A stretch of DNA of 64,000 nt, taken from Aphanomyces cochlioides (taxonomy: Eukaryota; Oomycota; Saprolegniomycetes; Saprolegniales; Verrucalvaceae). The notes under the pieces are model-generated. The model had not been told where the DNA came from, did no database searches, and saw only the letters and a list, made by a program, of their open reading frames with translations. The DNA lies in NCBI GenBank assembly GCA_019828595.1, contig JAHQRK010000002.1:1922001-1986000 (forward strand), given 5' to 3'. The stretch's first letter is position 1, and every line of letters starts with the position of its first letter. Shown here piece by piece: positions 10,779 to 20,935 of the stretch. The translations under genes and the position numbers were made by a program.

Positions 10779-11750
10779 TCACTGCAATTTGTCTTTCATA
10801 AATTGCAATAGCTGCTCTTGAACGTTGTTGGCTTTATCTTGCGTTTGTTTGGTCTCAACCAACAATGTGGCTATGTTCGCAAGCTGCTTGTTTGTTTCTT
10901 CAATCATATTGTGCAAGGGTTTTATCACGTCATCATTGTTTGCAGACATCGACGCTGCGTCAACGAGACCCTTGGCTAGAGTATTGCCAAGTGAGACCAA
11001 TCCATTGGCCACATCGTTTTTGTTTTGTTTTCTTGGCTCGGGTTGCTTCCTTTGTTGTTTTATCACCTCTTGTATTTGTCGTTTCCTTGTTTTGTTTTCA
11101 GTCAAAGATTCGCTTTCTTCACTTGAATCATGATCTCTCTCCAATGCTGATCCAATTTCATCACCAAACTCAAGATCGCCAAGCCCCTTCTTGTCACCAA
11201 AATATTGAACAAGATCGTCCCAATAGCTCGGCAACGAAATTGAAATGTCCGTATCATTCCCAGTATTTTCAAACGACGTCTTGATCCTTACGTACTCTCG
11301 ACGTAAATTATGCATCTTATTCTTAAGAGAAAGAGATCCTATCTGTGACCAAGTATGTTAAGGAGCATGATCACGCCGTCGAATATATACCTTTTTGTCG
11401 ACGAGAATGTTGAATTTCAGAGTGAGCTTCTCCCAAAGGACTGAACGCTGAGCGTGACTTGTACATTGCTGGAATCGAGCTCTGAAAAAGGACCATCGTA
11501 GCTCGAGCAATGTTCGGACCATTTCATCCGTGTAAAGGACGTTTGTTCCAGCCTTCGAGGAAGCATTGTGGGCCATTGAATTCGACAAAGCTGGTTCCAT
11601 CGGCACACTAAGAGTGCCACCATCACAAAGTCTATCGATCTTGGCTTGCATGGAGGTCACTTGGTCTTGTAGTTCCTTCTTTGTTGGCGTCTTGCCTTGT
11701 CTTCGACTTGAAGGCATCGTTCGCTTTGGAATTTCTGGCTCTGACGACAT
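10779..11750 (-). CDS. Harbinger-associated SANT/Myb-like DNA-binding protein
   Basis: Two exons, 11750-11391 and 11342-10779, encode 307 aa; the 48 bp intron runs GTATAT..CACAG and joins FNILVDKK to IGSLSLKNKMHNLRRE in frame. The region about residues 75-140 (YTDEMVRTLLELRW ... LWEKLTLKFN ... LKNKMHNLRREY) is a Myb/SANT-like trihelix fold, as in the second protein of PIF/Harbinger elements, which helps the transposase reach the nucleus and the element ends. A C-terminal coiled segment follows (NLHNMIEETNKQL-like). The start at 11750 was chosen over an upstream TTG. The gene is intact although its partner transposase is broken. Confidence 0.75.
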
Positions 11751-11855
11751 GAGATTAAACACAACCAATCATAGCACATTATATATTGGCCAATGACATG
11801 ACTGACAAACTATCAGAGGCATTTTACTTGGAACTGATTTCGCGTCTCTTTTCAA

Positions 11856-11874
11856 TTTTACTTGGAACTGGCCC
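11856..11874 (-). repeat. Right terminal inverted repeat of Harbinger element
   Basis: The plus strand reads TTTTACTTGGAACTGGCCC, the complement of the left end. Confidence 0.75.
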
Positions 11875-12074
11875 TAATACGTAGTGTGCCACAGCGCACC
11901 CTAGTGGAGTGTGCACCATCTGCTCTTGTCAGTGTCACTGGTGACGCTGTCCACTTGTAAAGTGAAAATTAGCCCAGTTGGGTGTCCAACACTCGAAAAT
12001 ATTGGCATGACCAACGTTGTGTCCGCGCTGTCGTTGTGCATTTGTGTGAGACTCATTGTTGATTTCTCCAAGCA

Positions 12075-12749
12075 ATGCATCAAATTGGTGTCTTCCAAGC
12101 CCTCTCGGTCACTGTGACCAAGGCCATCTTCCACCAGACTCCCGAGGTTGACCATCCTGTCGTCAAATACACCCTCGAGGTCTTTAACAAGGAATCGCAA
12201 ACGTCGTGGACGACAACCCGCTCCGACAGTGCGTTTAAAGAACTCCACGCTGCGATTTGCTCAGCGCTCGACCGTGGACACACATGTGATGCAATGTGCC
12301 CTTGGTTCTTTGTTGCGTTTCAACAGAAACTGCCCAAGAAACCGCTCTTTCGCGCGCCGACCAACAAACGATTCATCCAAGCCAACTTGACCGCCTACCA
12401 TGAGCTTATTGCAATGCTTATGGCGTTTGTCATCAAGTCGAAGAATCGATCGTGCTATCGAGCGACTGAGCGTGTGTCCAACATCCTGTTTGACTTTCTC
12501 TTCCGCGACTGCTCAGTGGTTGATGCTGCTGTCTACACCAGCGCAAAGCAACGCAACTCGTCGAGCTCAAGCCGTTCTAGCCGCTCCAGCCAGCCAGAAG
12601 ATGGTGTGTGTTCTCTTTGCGACGAAGGTTCCCATGCATGGAGCAGCTGGACGCGATTAACCTGTGGACACGTTTTTCACGACGAGTGCATCGTGGAAGC
12701 CATGAACAAGTGTGTCGAATGCCCACAATGCAATCCCACACATAGCTAG
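12075..12749 (+). CDS. PX-like + RING-H2 protein, array member 1
   Basis: Single exon, 224 aa. Residues about 5-150 resemble a phox-homology (PX) domain: strand SVTVTKA, then YTLEVFNKESQTSW, the TTRSDSAFKELH motif (compare the RxSDF of PX), a proline-loop LPKKPLF, and an NLTAYHELIAMLMAF helix. Family-specific conserved cysteines sit in GHTCDAMCPWFF. A Ser-rich linker (SSSSSRSSRSSQPE) leads to a C-terminal RING-H2 finger with spacing C-x2-C-x14-C-x-H-x2-H-x2-C-x10-C-x2-C (CSLC, CGHVFHDEC, CPQC). RING-H2 fingers recruit E2 enzymes; PX domains bind phosphoinositides. A membrane-directed E3 ligase is inferred. First of four tandem copies. Confidence 0.8.
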   Translation: MHQIGVFQALSVTVTKAIFHQTPEVDHPVVKYTLEVFNKESQTSWTTTRSDSAFKELHAAICSALDRGHTCDAMCPWFFVAFQQKLPKKPLFRAPTNKRFIQANLTAYHELIAMLMAFVIKSKNRSCYRATERVSNILFDFLFRDCSVVDAAVYTSAKQRNSSSSSRSSRSSQPEDGVCSLCDEGSHAWSSWTRLTCGHVFHDECIVEAMNKCVECPQCNPTHS

Positions 12750-14092
12750 ACCTGTGGTGTTGTCCCTATTTATTCAGAATGTGAATATGATCGATGTCTT
12801 CATCCACGGCGACAGCGCCGCTTTGCCGCCAATGCTATGGAAGACCTCAGTGAAGCTGCAAGCACGACGACTGTGTGAGCCTTGGAAATGGCCGTGAGCA
12901 TGGATGGCATGACCAAGTCAGCAATTTTCACTGATTCTCTCTTCATCATCGCAATCGGCCCTTCTCGAGGGCCATTGTAATCGCCGCTGAACATAGACCA
13001 ACGTTATGATATCATGGTATCTCTATGAAAAGCCCCAATGCATTCACTGCTCCAAAAAGGTCAATGCCCACCACTTCGATCAGTTTGCATGGACGATTTC
13101 ATTCACATCAGAGGAACTTACGCCCAAAATGCACGCAAAGAAACAGGTTTCCTCGTTGTCGAGACATGTACGAACGAACCAGTGAAGGGGGGGGGCGCCT
13201 TCCGATAACGAAACAATCGACCAAAATAGACGGACTTCGCACATCGAGTGATAAATCTACTCGTATTCATTGGTCTTGTCTAACTTATCCTCCATGGAAG
13301 CTCATTGGAATGTTCTTCCTGTTCAGTCGTTCATTCGTCAAATCGTTGAAAAGTTTAATCGAGTAAACACCTTCTAACGTGTCCACTTGACTTTCTTGCC
13401 TTCGATTCCCCTCCTGCCTGCATAAATCTCTCATGAAATCGACTCGAACGCACTCCATGTCACTCCGTGAGTGGCGGTCTCCCGTTCTACTTCACACTGT
13501 CATCTCGACATGATATCAAGTCTGTGAACAATCCTTGGCGTTCTTCACACGTTTACTACGAGACGACGCATGGTAAACTCGTTTTCGCCATCCAATCGTA
13601 TGACTAAACTGCGGCAGATGACTTATGGAGCAATGAACACTGGACTTGATGATTGTATCGTGTGCTTTGTCTCCGCAAAAACCATCAAGGCATAAGCGTT
13701 TTCATTGTAGAATGGGCCAATCAGACTCGAAAGATTAGGCCGTGTTCGACTTGGCAAAGAATCATGATTCAAGTTGATTCTGAACAAATTTTATCCAATA
13801 GAAAACGACCACAAACCATATGTGAATTAGCGAAATTTCCTTTCGTTCCTCAAGGAACACTGGGATAATCCACTTTGGTGGGATAATCATGATTTTTAGA
13901 ATCTACCTCAACTATTTTGAATGAGGTAGATTCATAAGAGTGAATGTGGATTCTCATGAATGTTGTTAATCCCTTGAAAGACCCAAATAGGTTTTGCATG
14001 GGAGAATCAAGATGCGATCATGATTTTGCTTACGAGGATAACTTGATCAACACAATGAGTGCAAACCATGACGGGAATTCCAGGCACGGATG
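12750..14092. other. Gene-free spacer of the PX-RING array
   Basis: No gene was recognised. It includes copy A of the conserved upstream block (13549-13690). A short hairpin at 13900-13934 has 12 bp arms GAATCTACCTCA / TGAGGTAGATTC and an 11-nt loop. GGGATAATCATGATTTT-like words recur at 13880-13900 and 14013-14032. Confidence 0.5.
13549..13690 (+). repeat. PX-RING array upstream block, copy A
   Basis: Aligns by eye with 15399-15580 and 18003-18185. Shared words in order are GTTTAC, GTAAACTCGT, CCAATC, GGCAGATGAC, the GTATnGTGTGCTTTGTCTCC type, and CCATC/CCACC. It lies about 430 bp before member 2. Confidence 0.65.
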
Positions 14093-14106
14093 CGTCATTT
14101 TTCATT
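14093..14106 (+). promoter_or_regulatory. Inr/FPR-like core promoter of PX-RING member 2
   Basis: GTCATTTTTCATTC, about 20 nt before the ATG at 14124. A matching GTCATTATTCTTTCC occupies the same place before member 4 (around 18343). Confidence 0.45.
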
Positions 14107-14123
14107 CCACCAAGACATCCACC

Positions 14124-14789
14124 ATGCATCAAATTGGTGTCTTCCTAGCTATCTCGGTCAACTTGACCAAAGCCACCTCAGGGCAATCACCAGAGGACAA
14201 CCATCCAGTCATCATGTACACCATGGAAGTTGCGAACAAAGAGTCGCAAACGACGTGGTCGACCACGAGATCCGACAGTGATTTCAAAACGCTCCACGCT
14301 GCTGTTTGCAACGCGCTCGACCATGGCCACACGTGTGATGCGTTGTGTCCTTGGTTCTATGTTGATTTTCAACAAAAGCTTCCCAAGAAGTCGCTCTTTC
14401 GATCGCCCACCCACAAACGATCCATTCGATCAAACTTGACCACCTACCACGAGCTCATTTCAATGCTTATGGCGTTTATCATCTCGTCAAAGAATCGATC
14501 GTGCCATCGCGCCAATGATCGCGTGTCGAACGTCTTGTTTGACTTTCTTTTCCGCGACTGCTCTGTCGTTGATGCTGCTGTGTATACCTGCTCCAAGCAA
14601 CGCAGCTCATCGAGTTCAAGTTGCTCAAGTCAGTCAGACGACTGTGCGTGCTCGTTATGTCAAGACGGTTCACATGCATCGAGCAGCTGGACTCGGTTGT
14701 CGTGCGGCCATGTCTTCCACAACGAATGCATTTTGGAGGCTCTCAACAAAAGCGCTTCATGCCCACAATGCGATTCGCCCAATCCCTAG
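14124..14789 (+). CDS. PX-like + RING-H2 protein, array member 2
   Basis: Single exon, 221 aa. The ATG at 14124 was chosen because all array members begin MHQIGVF there; the frame is open a further 60 codons upstream, but the sequence there does not behave like the coding part. Domain order is as in member 1: PX-like (TTRSDSDFKTLHAAVCNAL, GHTCDALCPWFYVDFQQKLP), a Ser-rich linker, and RING-H2 (CSLC, CGHVFHNEC, CPQC). It is very close in sequence to members 3 and 4, indicating recent duplication. Confidence 0.8.
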   Translation: MHQIGVFLAISVNLTKATSGQSPEDNHPVIMYTMEVANKESQTTWSTTRSDSDFKTLHAAVCNALDHGHTCDALCPWFYVDFQQKLPKKSLFRSPTHKRSIRSNLTTYHELISMLMAFIISSKNRSCHRANDRVSNVLFDFLFRDCSVVDAAVYTCSKQRSSSSSSCSSQSDDCACSLCQDGSHASSSWTRLSCGHVFHNECILEALNKSASCPQCDSPNP

Positions 14790-15757
14790 AGGAGCAAGCC
14801 CATGAAGTTATTTCTTATTTATAAATACCGCGTGGATCATCGTCACACTTGCTGCTTCTAATGTTGAGAAGGTTTGACAAGGGAGAAAATGTTTACAGCA
14901 GATGAAAACAAGTGGAGACACGGCATCAGTCTCATCAGCGACGTCTTACGCGGTAATCTCTTGTTCCCACCTCAGGGTTGTGCATCGCACAGTGACGGGT
15001 TCATCATGAGACTGGTTATTACTTCTATACCACAAAAGGTCTTTATGAGCTGAGGTTTATAGTATGCCCAGACGCACCTTCGGTAAGGACTGATGCTTTC
15101 TAACGTGATTAGAGCACGTGCACGAAGGAAGTGCAGCCATTTTCCTGTCGGGGGGATCGTCCTAGTCTCATAATCCTATTGTTCGATGTCTCCATGAGTT
15201 CATCAACGAATTTCTCTCTCAACATACATACAGGAGATTTCTCCTCCACTCTTGGCAGCCATAAACATGAGCAAGTCAACAATTCCAATTGCATCCCATT
15301 TCGTCAGCGTGAGTGCCGGTCTACGTTTGGCACTCCAAGTGTAAACACAACGCGATCAAAGTACCGGTACACCTGCATATCGCCATGGTTCATTCCAAGT
15401 TTACCACGAGAACTTGCTCAGTAAACTCGTCTGTCAATCCAATCACACAACGAAATCTCAGGCAGATGACATCTTACAGTGGACACATCACTGGGCAATT
15501 GTATGGTCTCCTCTGTCTTCCCTCTCCAACCACAAGGTGATTTCCATGCTCCGCTTCTGTAGCAATCGACTGTCCCTTGAGGCACTCACTCCAAAAAGTG
15601 TTTACGACCAACAATAAAATGTTTTCAAAGTTGTCCTGGCCAATCATATCGGAGGATTTGATATGTCCAACATTCAATTTACCAACATTTTGACAGTGCC
15701 AGACAGGAAACTCGCACTCGGCATGACCACATTATTCAATCCACCAAGTCATCGACC
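14790..15757. other. Gene-free spacer of the PX-RING array
   Basis: Contains the 3' sequence AAGTTATTTCTTATTTATAAA shared with members 3 and 4 (a probable polyadenylation region) and upstream block copy B. No gene was recognised. Confidence 0.5.
15399..15580 (+). repeat. PX-RING array upstream block, copy B
   Basis: Nearest match is copy C at 18003-18185: both contain GCTCAGTAAAC, CGTCTG/CGTCTAG, CCAATCACACAAC, GGCAGATGAC, TGGGCAATTGTATG-like and a CCAACCAC tract. It lies about 180 bp before member 3. Confidence 0.7.
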
Positions 15758-16411
15758 ATGCATCAAATTGGTGTCTTCCAAGCTCTCTCGGTCAAAGTGA
15801 CCAAAGCTACGTCCAGTCAATCACGAGAGCACGACCATCCAGTCATTACGTACACCATGGCGGTCGACAACAAGGAGTCGCAAACATCGTGGTCGACCAC
15901 AAGATCCGACTGTGATTTCAAAACGCTCCACACTGCGGTTTGCAACGCGCTCGATCATGGCCATACGTGTGATGCGTTGTGTCCTTGGTTTTATGTTGAC
16001 TTTCAACAAAAACTTCCCAAGAAGTCGCTCTTTCGCTCGCGTACACACAAACAATCTATCCAAGCGAATTTGGCTGCCTACCATGACCTCATCTCGATGC
16101 TTATGGCGTTTATCATCTCGTCGAAGAACCGATCGTGCTACCGAGCCAACGATCGCGTGTCCAACATCTTGTTTGATTTCCTCTTCCGCGACTGCTCTGT
16201 CGTTGATGCTGCTGTGTATACCAGCGCCAAGCAACGGAGCTCGACCAGTTCTATCCGCTCGAGTCAATCCGACGACTGCGAATGTTCGCTCTGCAATCAA
16301 GGCTCGAATACTTGCAGCAGCTGGACGCGTTTGCCCTGCGGTCATGTATTTCATGACGATTGCATCTTGGAAGCTTTGAACAACAGCGTGGCATGTCCAG
16401 AATGCCATTGA
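15758..16411 (+). CDS. PX-like + RING-H2 protein, array member 3
   Basis: Single exon, 217 aa, starting MHQIGVFQALSVKVTKA. The PX-like part carries TTRSDCDFKTLHTAVCNAL, the conserved HTCDALCPWFY and LPKKSLFRS. The linker is shorter (SSTSSIRSSQSDD). RING-H2 is CSLC ... CGHVFHDDC ... CPEC, and the protein ends one residue after the last zinc ligand, making it the shortest C-terminus in the array. All eight ligands are present, so it should fold. Confidence 0.8.
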   Translation: MHQIGVFQALSVKVTKATSSQSREHDHPVITYTMAVDNKESQTSWSTTRSDCDFKTLHTAVCNALDHGHTCDALCPWFYVDFQQKLPKKSLFRSRTHKQSIQANLAAYHDLISMLMAFIISSKNRSCYRANDRVSNILFDFLFRDCSVVDAAVYTSAKQRSSTSSIRSSQSDDCECSLCNQGSNTCSSWTRLPCGHVFHDDCILEALNNSVACPECH

Positions 16412-18363
16412 GTTATGCATTAGAGTAGGAAGCTTTAAGTTATTTCTAATTTATTCGACTGGAGAATCAAATCTTTGTTGACCAAATATCTACATGGCGA
16501 TTCACTCGACCGGAAATGCGAAAGATCAAGTTGAAGTGACTTGGTCAACACTTGGTAGCTGCATGAGTTGGCAGCTCTACGAGCCTCGATGTGCTCACGT
16601 CACCTGTCGCATCAACACGACGCACAGGACAATGCCTTGTTCTTACCTCTGGATAGTGTGCCGAATAATCCTTGGGTTGAGGCATGCATGTACTTCTATG
16701 CCACAAACTATGAGACGTCATAGTGTTGGCCTTTATTACGCTCTCGTTGTCAAAGGAACTTTGCCAACAACAACTCTGCTTCAATCACTCGCTAGCAAAC
16801 GTAACTCAATCTGATACGAATGACGTCCTAGTCGTGTTTTGCACTTGGCCGTCCTTTAGTGGAAGCCATTGTGCTTGGAGAGCACGATTCATTCAATGTC
16901 TCACTTTAGAGCATTCCTCCGAAGTTCTCTCCCAAGCTATGAGCCCCCTCTTTTGCCTCGAAGCAACAAACTTCCAAGCACGAAACAACAATCCAATGTA
17001 ACCCCTTTCTTTGCATGGGGGCCGGTCTACTGATGGCTTACCAAGTGTACACCCATTGTGATCAAGTTGAAGGAGGGGTGTCACTCATACAAACTTCAAG
17101 TATAAATCTGTCAGACATGATCCCCCGTTCAGCGGGCCGACGGGAGGGTTTCTGAAGTGTGATATCACGAAAATCGAAATACGACGGACAACCAGAGATA
17201 ATTTAAAATGTGACATCATGGATTCTCTGGTCGGTTATCATTTGAAAATACATCCATCAACTAAATTAACCAACAGGCAAGTCTTAAGACTAACACAAAC
17301 AGCCTCCTGAAAATCCTACGTTTATGAATAGCATCCGCAATGGACTTCATCACAGGGGCAAATATCAATTAGAATAACATGGCAGTGGATGGAGCACTCA
17401 GGGCATGACAGATTCTTGTGCTCTGCCTTGAGAGACTACAATACCATAATTTTACTGACAACTTCGTTCAAATTATAATCAAACTTGCATCAAGAGCGTA
17501 GATGACGATCTCAGCCATCGCTGCAGGTGGCATCGAAGACTTCTGCTGCTACCCGACTGACCAAAGAACACTCACTACTCGGCTCAGGGAGTCCAGCTCG
17601 TGTTTCTCTCGAGGAAATCTCTTTGCGCCATGAAATTCGTCAAGAACGTGTTCGATGTAAGCGAAAGTCATCTCCAATGCATCCTGGCGGTCAATTCACG
17701 AGACTGTGGCTCTATTATCTCTGCAAGTGTCATGCTCGTTGGTTACCTGTAAATTGATTGGAGGATACCATATGATATCGAGCACATTGATTGGAAAAAA
17801 AAAATTATGCTTGACTAAATTATGTTATACTTTAACCAAGTTAATTTGATTTCCGACAAGCTTCATGATCCCACACGACAGTATAGTTAATATTGATTGA
17901 TTGACGACGGGAGGAATTTCAAAATGTGATATCATACTTTCTCTGGTCGGCAATAGTGACACCCCTCCTGTTGAACGTACTTGTCACCAGTGTTAATTGT
18001 GAGTTTACTGCGATCCAATGCTCAGTAAACCCGTCTAGACCATCCAATCACACAACAAACTCGGGGCAGATGACCAAATCGATGGCCAACGTACTTGGCA
18101 ATTGTATGCTGTGCTTTGTCTCCCCTCACCAACCACCTGTTGATTACCATTTTCAATTGCGTAGCAATAAACGCTTGGATTGTGTAGTAATACATCTATA
18201 AGCTGTTTACGACAATGACTTTGGCAGTTTCAAAGTCATTTTAGCCAATCAACATGAAATTGCTAATGTTTACGAGGATAACAGGATCAACACTTTGAGT
18301 TCCCGTCTTGATGGGAATTCCTTATGCCACGACGTCATTATTCTTTCCATCAACTTGTCCACA
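16412..18363. other. Gene-free spacer of the PX-RING array
   Basis: The longest spacer, about 2 kb. It holds AAGTTATTTCTAATTTATTCG just after member 3, a word also found after member 4. The motif GACGGGAGG...AATGTGATATCAT...TCTCTGGTCGG recurs at 17140-17235 and 17908-17945, suggesting an internal duplication. Upstream block copy C is also here. A 106-codon frame at 16494-16814 shows no recognisable domain. Confidence 0.5.
18003..18185 (+). repeat. PX-RING array upstream block, copy C
   Basis: Third copy of the conserved non-coding block, about 180 bp before member 4, the same offset as copy B to member 3. Confidence 0.7.
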
Positions 18364-19038
18364 ATGCATCAAATCGGAGTTTTCAAAGCTCTCTCGGTCA
18401 ATGTGACCAAAGCCACATTAAGTCGATCTCCAGAGAATAACCATGCTACTGTTTCCTACACCATGGTGGTCAACAACAAGGAATCACAAACGTCGTGGAC
18501 AACCACAAGATCTGACCGCGATTTTAAAGCGCTCCACACCGCGGTTTGCAACGCGCTCGACCATGGCCACACGTGTGATGCGTTGTGTCCTTGGTTCTAT
18601 GTTGACTTTCAACAAAAGCTCCCCAAGATCCCCGTGTTTTGCACCAAACCCCACAAGCGAACCATTCGGGCCAACTTGACGGCATACCCCGAGCTCATCT
18701 CGATGCTTATAGCGTTCATCATCTCGTCGAAGAACCGATCGTGCTACCGAGTGACGGATCGCGTCTCCAACATTTTGTTCGACTTTCTTTTCCGAGACTG
18801 CTCAATCGTCGACTCTGCGGTGTACACCAGCGCAAAGCAACGCAGCTCGACAGGTTCAACCCGATCCTCCCGCTCGAGTCAATCAGACGGCTGTGCTTGT
18901 TCGCTCTGCGACGACGGCTCCGATGCATCGAGTAGCTGGACTCGCTTGCCGTGTGGCCACGTATTCCACGACGAATGCATTTTGGAAGCTTTGAACAAAA
19001 GCGTGGCATGCCCAGAATGCCACGCCGCCAAGCATTAG
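18364..19038 (+). CDS. PX-like + RING-H2 protein, array member 4
   Basis: Single exon, 224 aa, from the conserved MHQIGVF start. The PX-like region has TTRSDRDFKALHTAVCNAL and GHTCDALCPWFYVDFQQKLP, but the loop reads KIPVFCTKPHKR where its neighbours have KKSLFRSPTHKR, a local cluster of changes at the presumed lipid-facing loop. Linker TRSSRSSQSDG; RING-H2 CSLC, CGHVFHDEC, CPEC. The 3' flank carries the same AAGTTATTTCTAATTTATTCG word as member 3. Confidence 0.8.
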   Translation: MHQIGVFKALSVNVTKATLSRSPENNHATVSYTMVVNNKESQTSWTTTRSDRDFKALHTAVCNALDHGHTCDALCPWFYVDFQQKLPKIPVFCTKPHKRTIRANLTAYPELISMLIAFIISSKNRSCYRVTDRVSNILFDFLFRDCSIVDSAVYTSAKQRSSTGSTRSSRSSQSDGCACSLCDDGSDASSSWTRLPCGHVFHDECILEALNKSVACPECHAAKH

Positions 19039-20187
19039 AGTAGGAAGCCTTTTAAGTTATTTCTAATTTATTCGTCTCGAGAATCATATCTTTGTTGCGC
19101 ACTCGTCAGCATTGGAACCTCCTGACGTGATGGCTCCAATGATCAATCCTGCAGGATTCATTCGCCTTAGTCGTACTGCACATAGATCTTACTTCATCGT
19201 ATCGTGATCGTTGGCAACCGAGAATGAGGTGCTTGCTGTGTGCGGTCGAGATACGCACAAGAGAGAGGCACCTCCCAGATTCATCAAGGAGTGACCAATG
19301 CCTTAGAAAGTTATTCTGAAGTTGTACTGTAGTGTTGCTGTGCAACTAAAGTCATGGCCTCCAACCGATCGATGATTTCGTGATGGGTTCACGTCGGATC
19401 CATGTTGTGATTACGCCCAAGTGCAAGTCGTAATCTACCTTCACCAACCACATCAGAGAAGGTTTCGTTTTTGCAGTGGCGGTCCCATCAGTCATGGCCG
19501 ATCAAAGGGTGAAACCCCAAGGCGATTTACCTTGGACGTTTTACCATAGGAGCCCATCGCTGATGGATGGGCGACGGTCAAACGAGAACACGCTTTCGAT
19601 CAGAGTGTAATCGTTCCCCCTCTTGAACATTCAAGTAGAGTCTCCCACGTTTGGGACGTGAAGCGGTCGATACGATGTAAGTCATCGTGTGAAAAATTCT
19701 CCAACGGGTGATCGGGAATGCACAACCGTGCGCAGTGATGAATGTCTTTGCGATCTTCTCTTCGATCTCCTAGTCAAAATGCGCATCCAATGTGCCGTCG
19801 TTGGACAACGATCCTGAGAGGACTCCACAAAGTCCCCGACATATGCAACGAGAGCAGACATTACCTCCGAGAGATTATCCGTTTGACAGGAAGGAGAAAT
19901 AAAAACAACACCACGAGAACGAGCGACAAAGCCTTTCTCTTAATGGATGCCTGGAGAGCGTCAGGCTTGGGAACAATATAATCTTTTGTGATCTTCCCCT
20001 CGCTGGCAATCCCGATAGACTATCTTGCGAAGGATGTGTCAGACGGTAGGTTATCTTTTGTATAAAGGAAGAGTATCATGGCCGATTATCGGAACTGTTT
20101 CATTGTTTTAAGGAATGTACCATATCGTTATATGATTGGTGCATATCTAGAAAAATTACTTCGAAGTAGTTTGTATCTTTGCAACCT
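19039..20187. other. Gene-free interval
   Basis: No gene was recognised; reading frames here are short and unlike known families. Confidence 0.5.
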
Positions 20188-20190
20188 TAA

Positions 20191-20414
20191 TCATCCCCAA
20201 CGGTAATTTCTATACCGTGGTACTTCGGTTTTACGGATAAAATTTAGCAACTAAGTTGGTTATCCGAACAATTTCATGTTTCGAGTTGTTATTTTGGGGA
20301 AAAATAACCACTTCACACGTCAACCATAAATATTTCGGATAACCCAATGAATTGCTAAATATTATCCGTAACTTCGATTAGAAATAGAAATAAAAATTAC
20401 CGTTGGGGATGCTC
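20191..20414. mobile_element. Foldback MITE, about 224 bp
   Basis: Nearly the whole element is two inverted arms of about 95 bp. The outer repeat is CATCCCCAACGGTAATTT (20192-20209) and its complement ending at 20411. The inner arms share TTACGGATAA, ATTTAGCAA and GGTTATCCGAA. TAA flanks both sides (20188-20190 and 20415-20417), consistent with a three-base duplication of PIF/Harbinger (Tourist) type. Non-coding. Confidence 0.7.
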
Positions 20415-20935
20415 TAAAATGAAACGAATGCAAGTTGGATTCAGCATTTTCTCATTGGTCAAAAGACCGCAACAAGGACGCTCTGCGGCCTCCGTGTGAG
20501 GCAGCAACACCTCGACGCGACACAACATCGTGAAGTGCTGTGTGGGACAAGCAAGAAGCTCATCAACGAGTCAAAGCGGTGGCGCGACAGTGCATATCTT
20601 GCACTTATAGCCCGTTGGGGACACTTTTGTGAAGTAGAAGGCGATGAGATCGCGTGCCGGCATTGAGAGAGGGGATATTGTCAAATGTGAACGATATGTA
20701 CAAGTATCGAGGATCGCTGTGATAAATAATCGGTGGCTAGCAGCCAGTCAGATAAATTATCGGCAAGCTTTCTGCCACTCAATTAGATAATCTTTTTAAT
20801 AAGATAAAAGATACTACCTCTGTTTCATATTACTGTGTGCATTTGAAAAATCATTATTTCCGCATTTCTGTGTGCATTTTATTTTGATTGGCTAATTTGA
20901 ATATACAACGAATCAATTGGTTATAAATCTCCCTA

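Larger units (their letters stand above)
9361..11874. mobile_element. PIF/Harbinger DNA transposon, two-gene, about 2.5 kb
   Basis: Bounded by inverted repeats: GGGACCAGTTCCAAGTAAA at 9361-9379, and its complement GGGCCAGTTCCAAGTAAA read on the minus strand from 11874. An extra subterminal copy of ACTTGGAACTG lies at 11826-11836. Inside are two convergent genes, as in autonomous Harbinger elements: a DDE transposase (plus, now broken) and a SANT/Myb-like DNA-binding protein (minus, intact). The flanks (TA before the left end, TAA after the right) fit the family's three-base TWA target but are not an exact duplication. Confidence 0.8.

Noticed and set aside
13944..14123. 60-codon in-frame extension before PX-RING member 2
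   Set aside because: Other members start at MHQIGVF, and a core-promoter motif lies inside the extension at 14093.
16494..16814. 106-codon frame between PX-RING members 3 and 4
   Set aside because: Parts resemble non-coding spacer after member 2 and no domain is visible.
12750..19038. CRISPR-like or satellite array in the PX-RING spacers
   Set aside because: Repeated blocks are over 140 bp, diverged and spaced by genes; they are duplication remnants in a eukaryotic genome.
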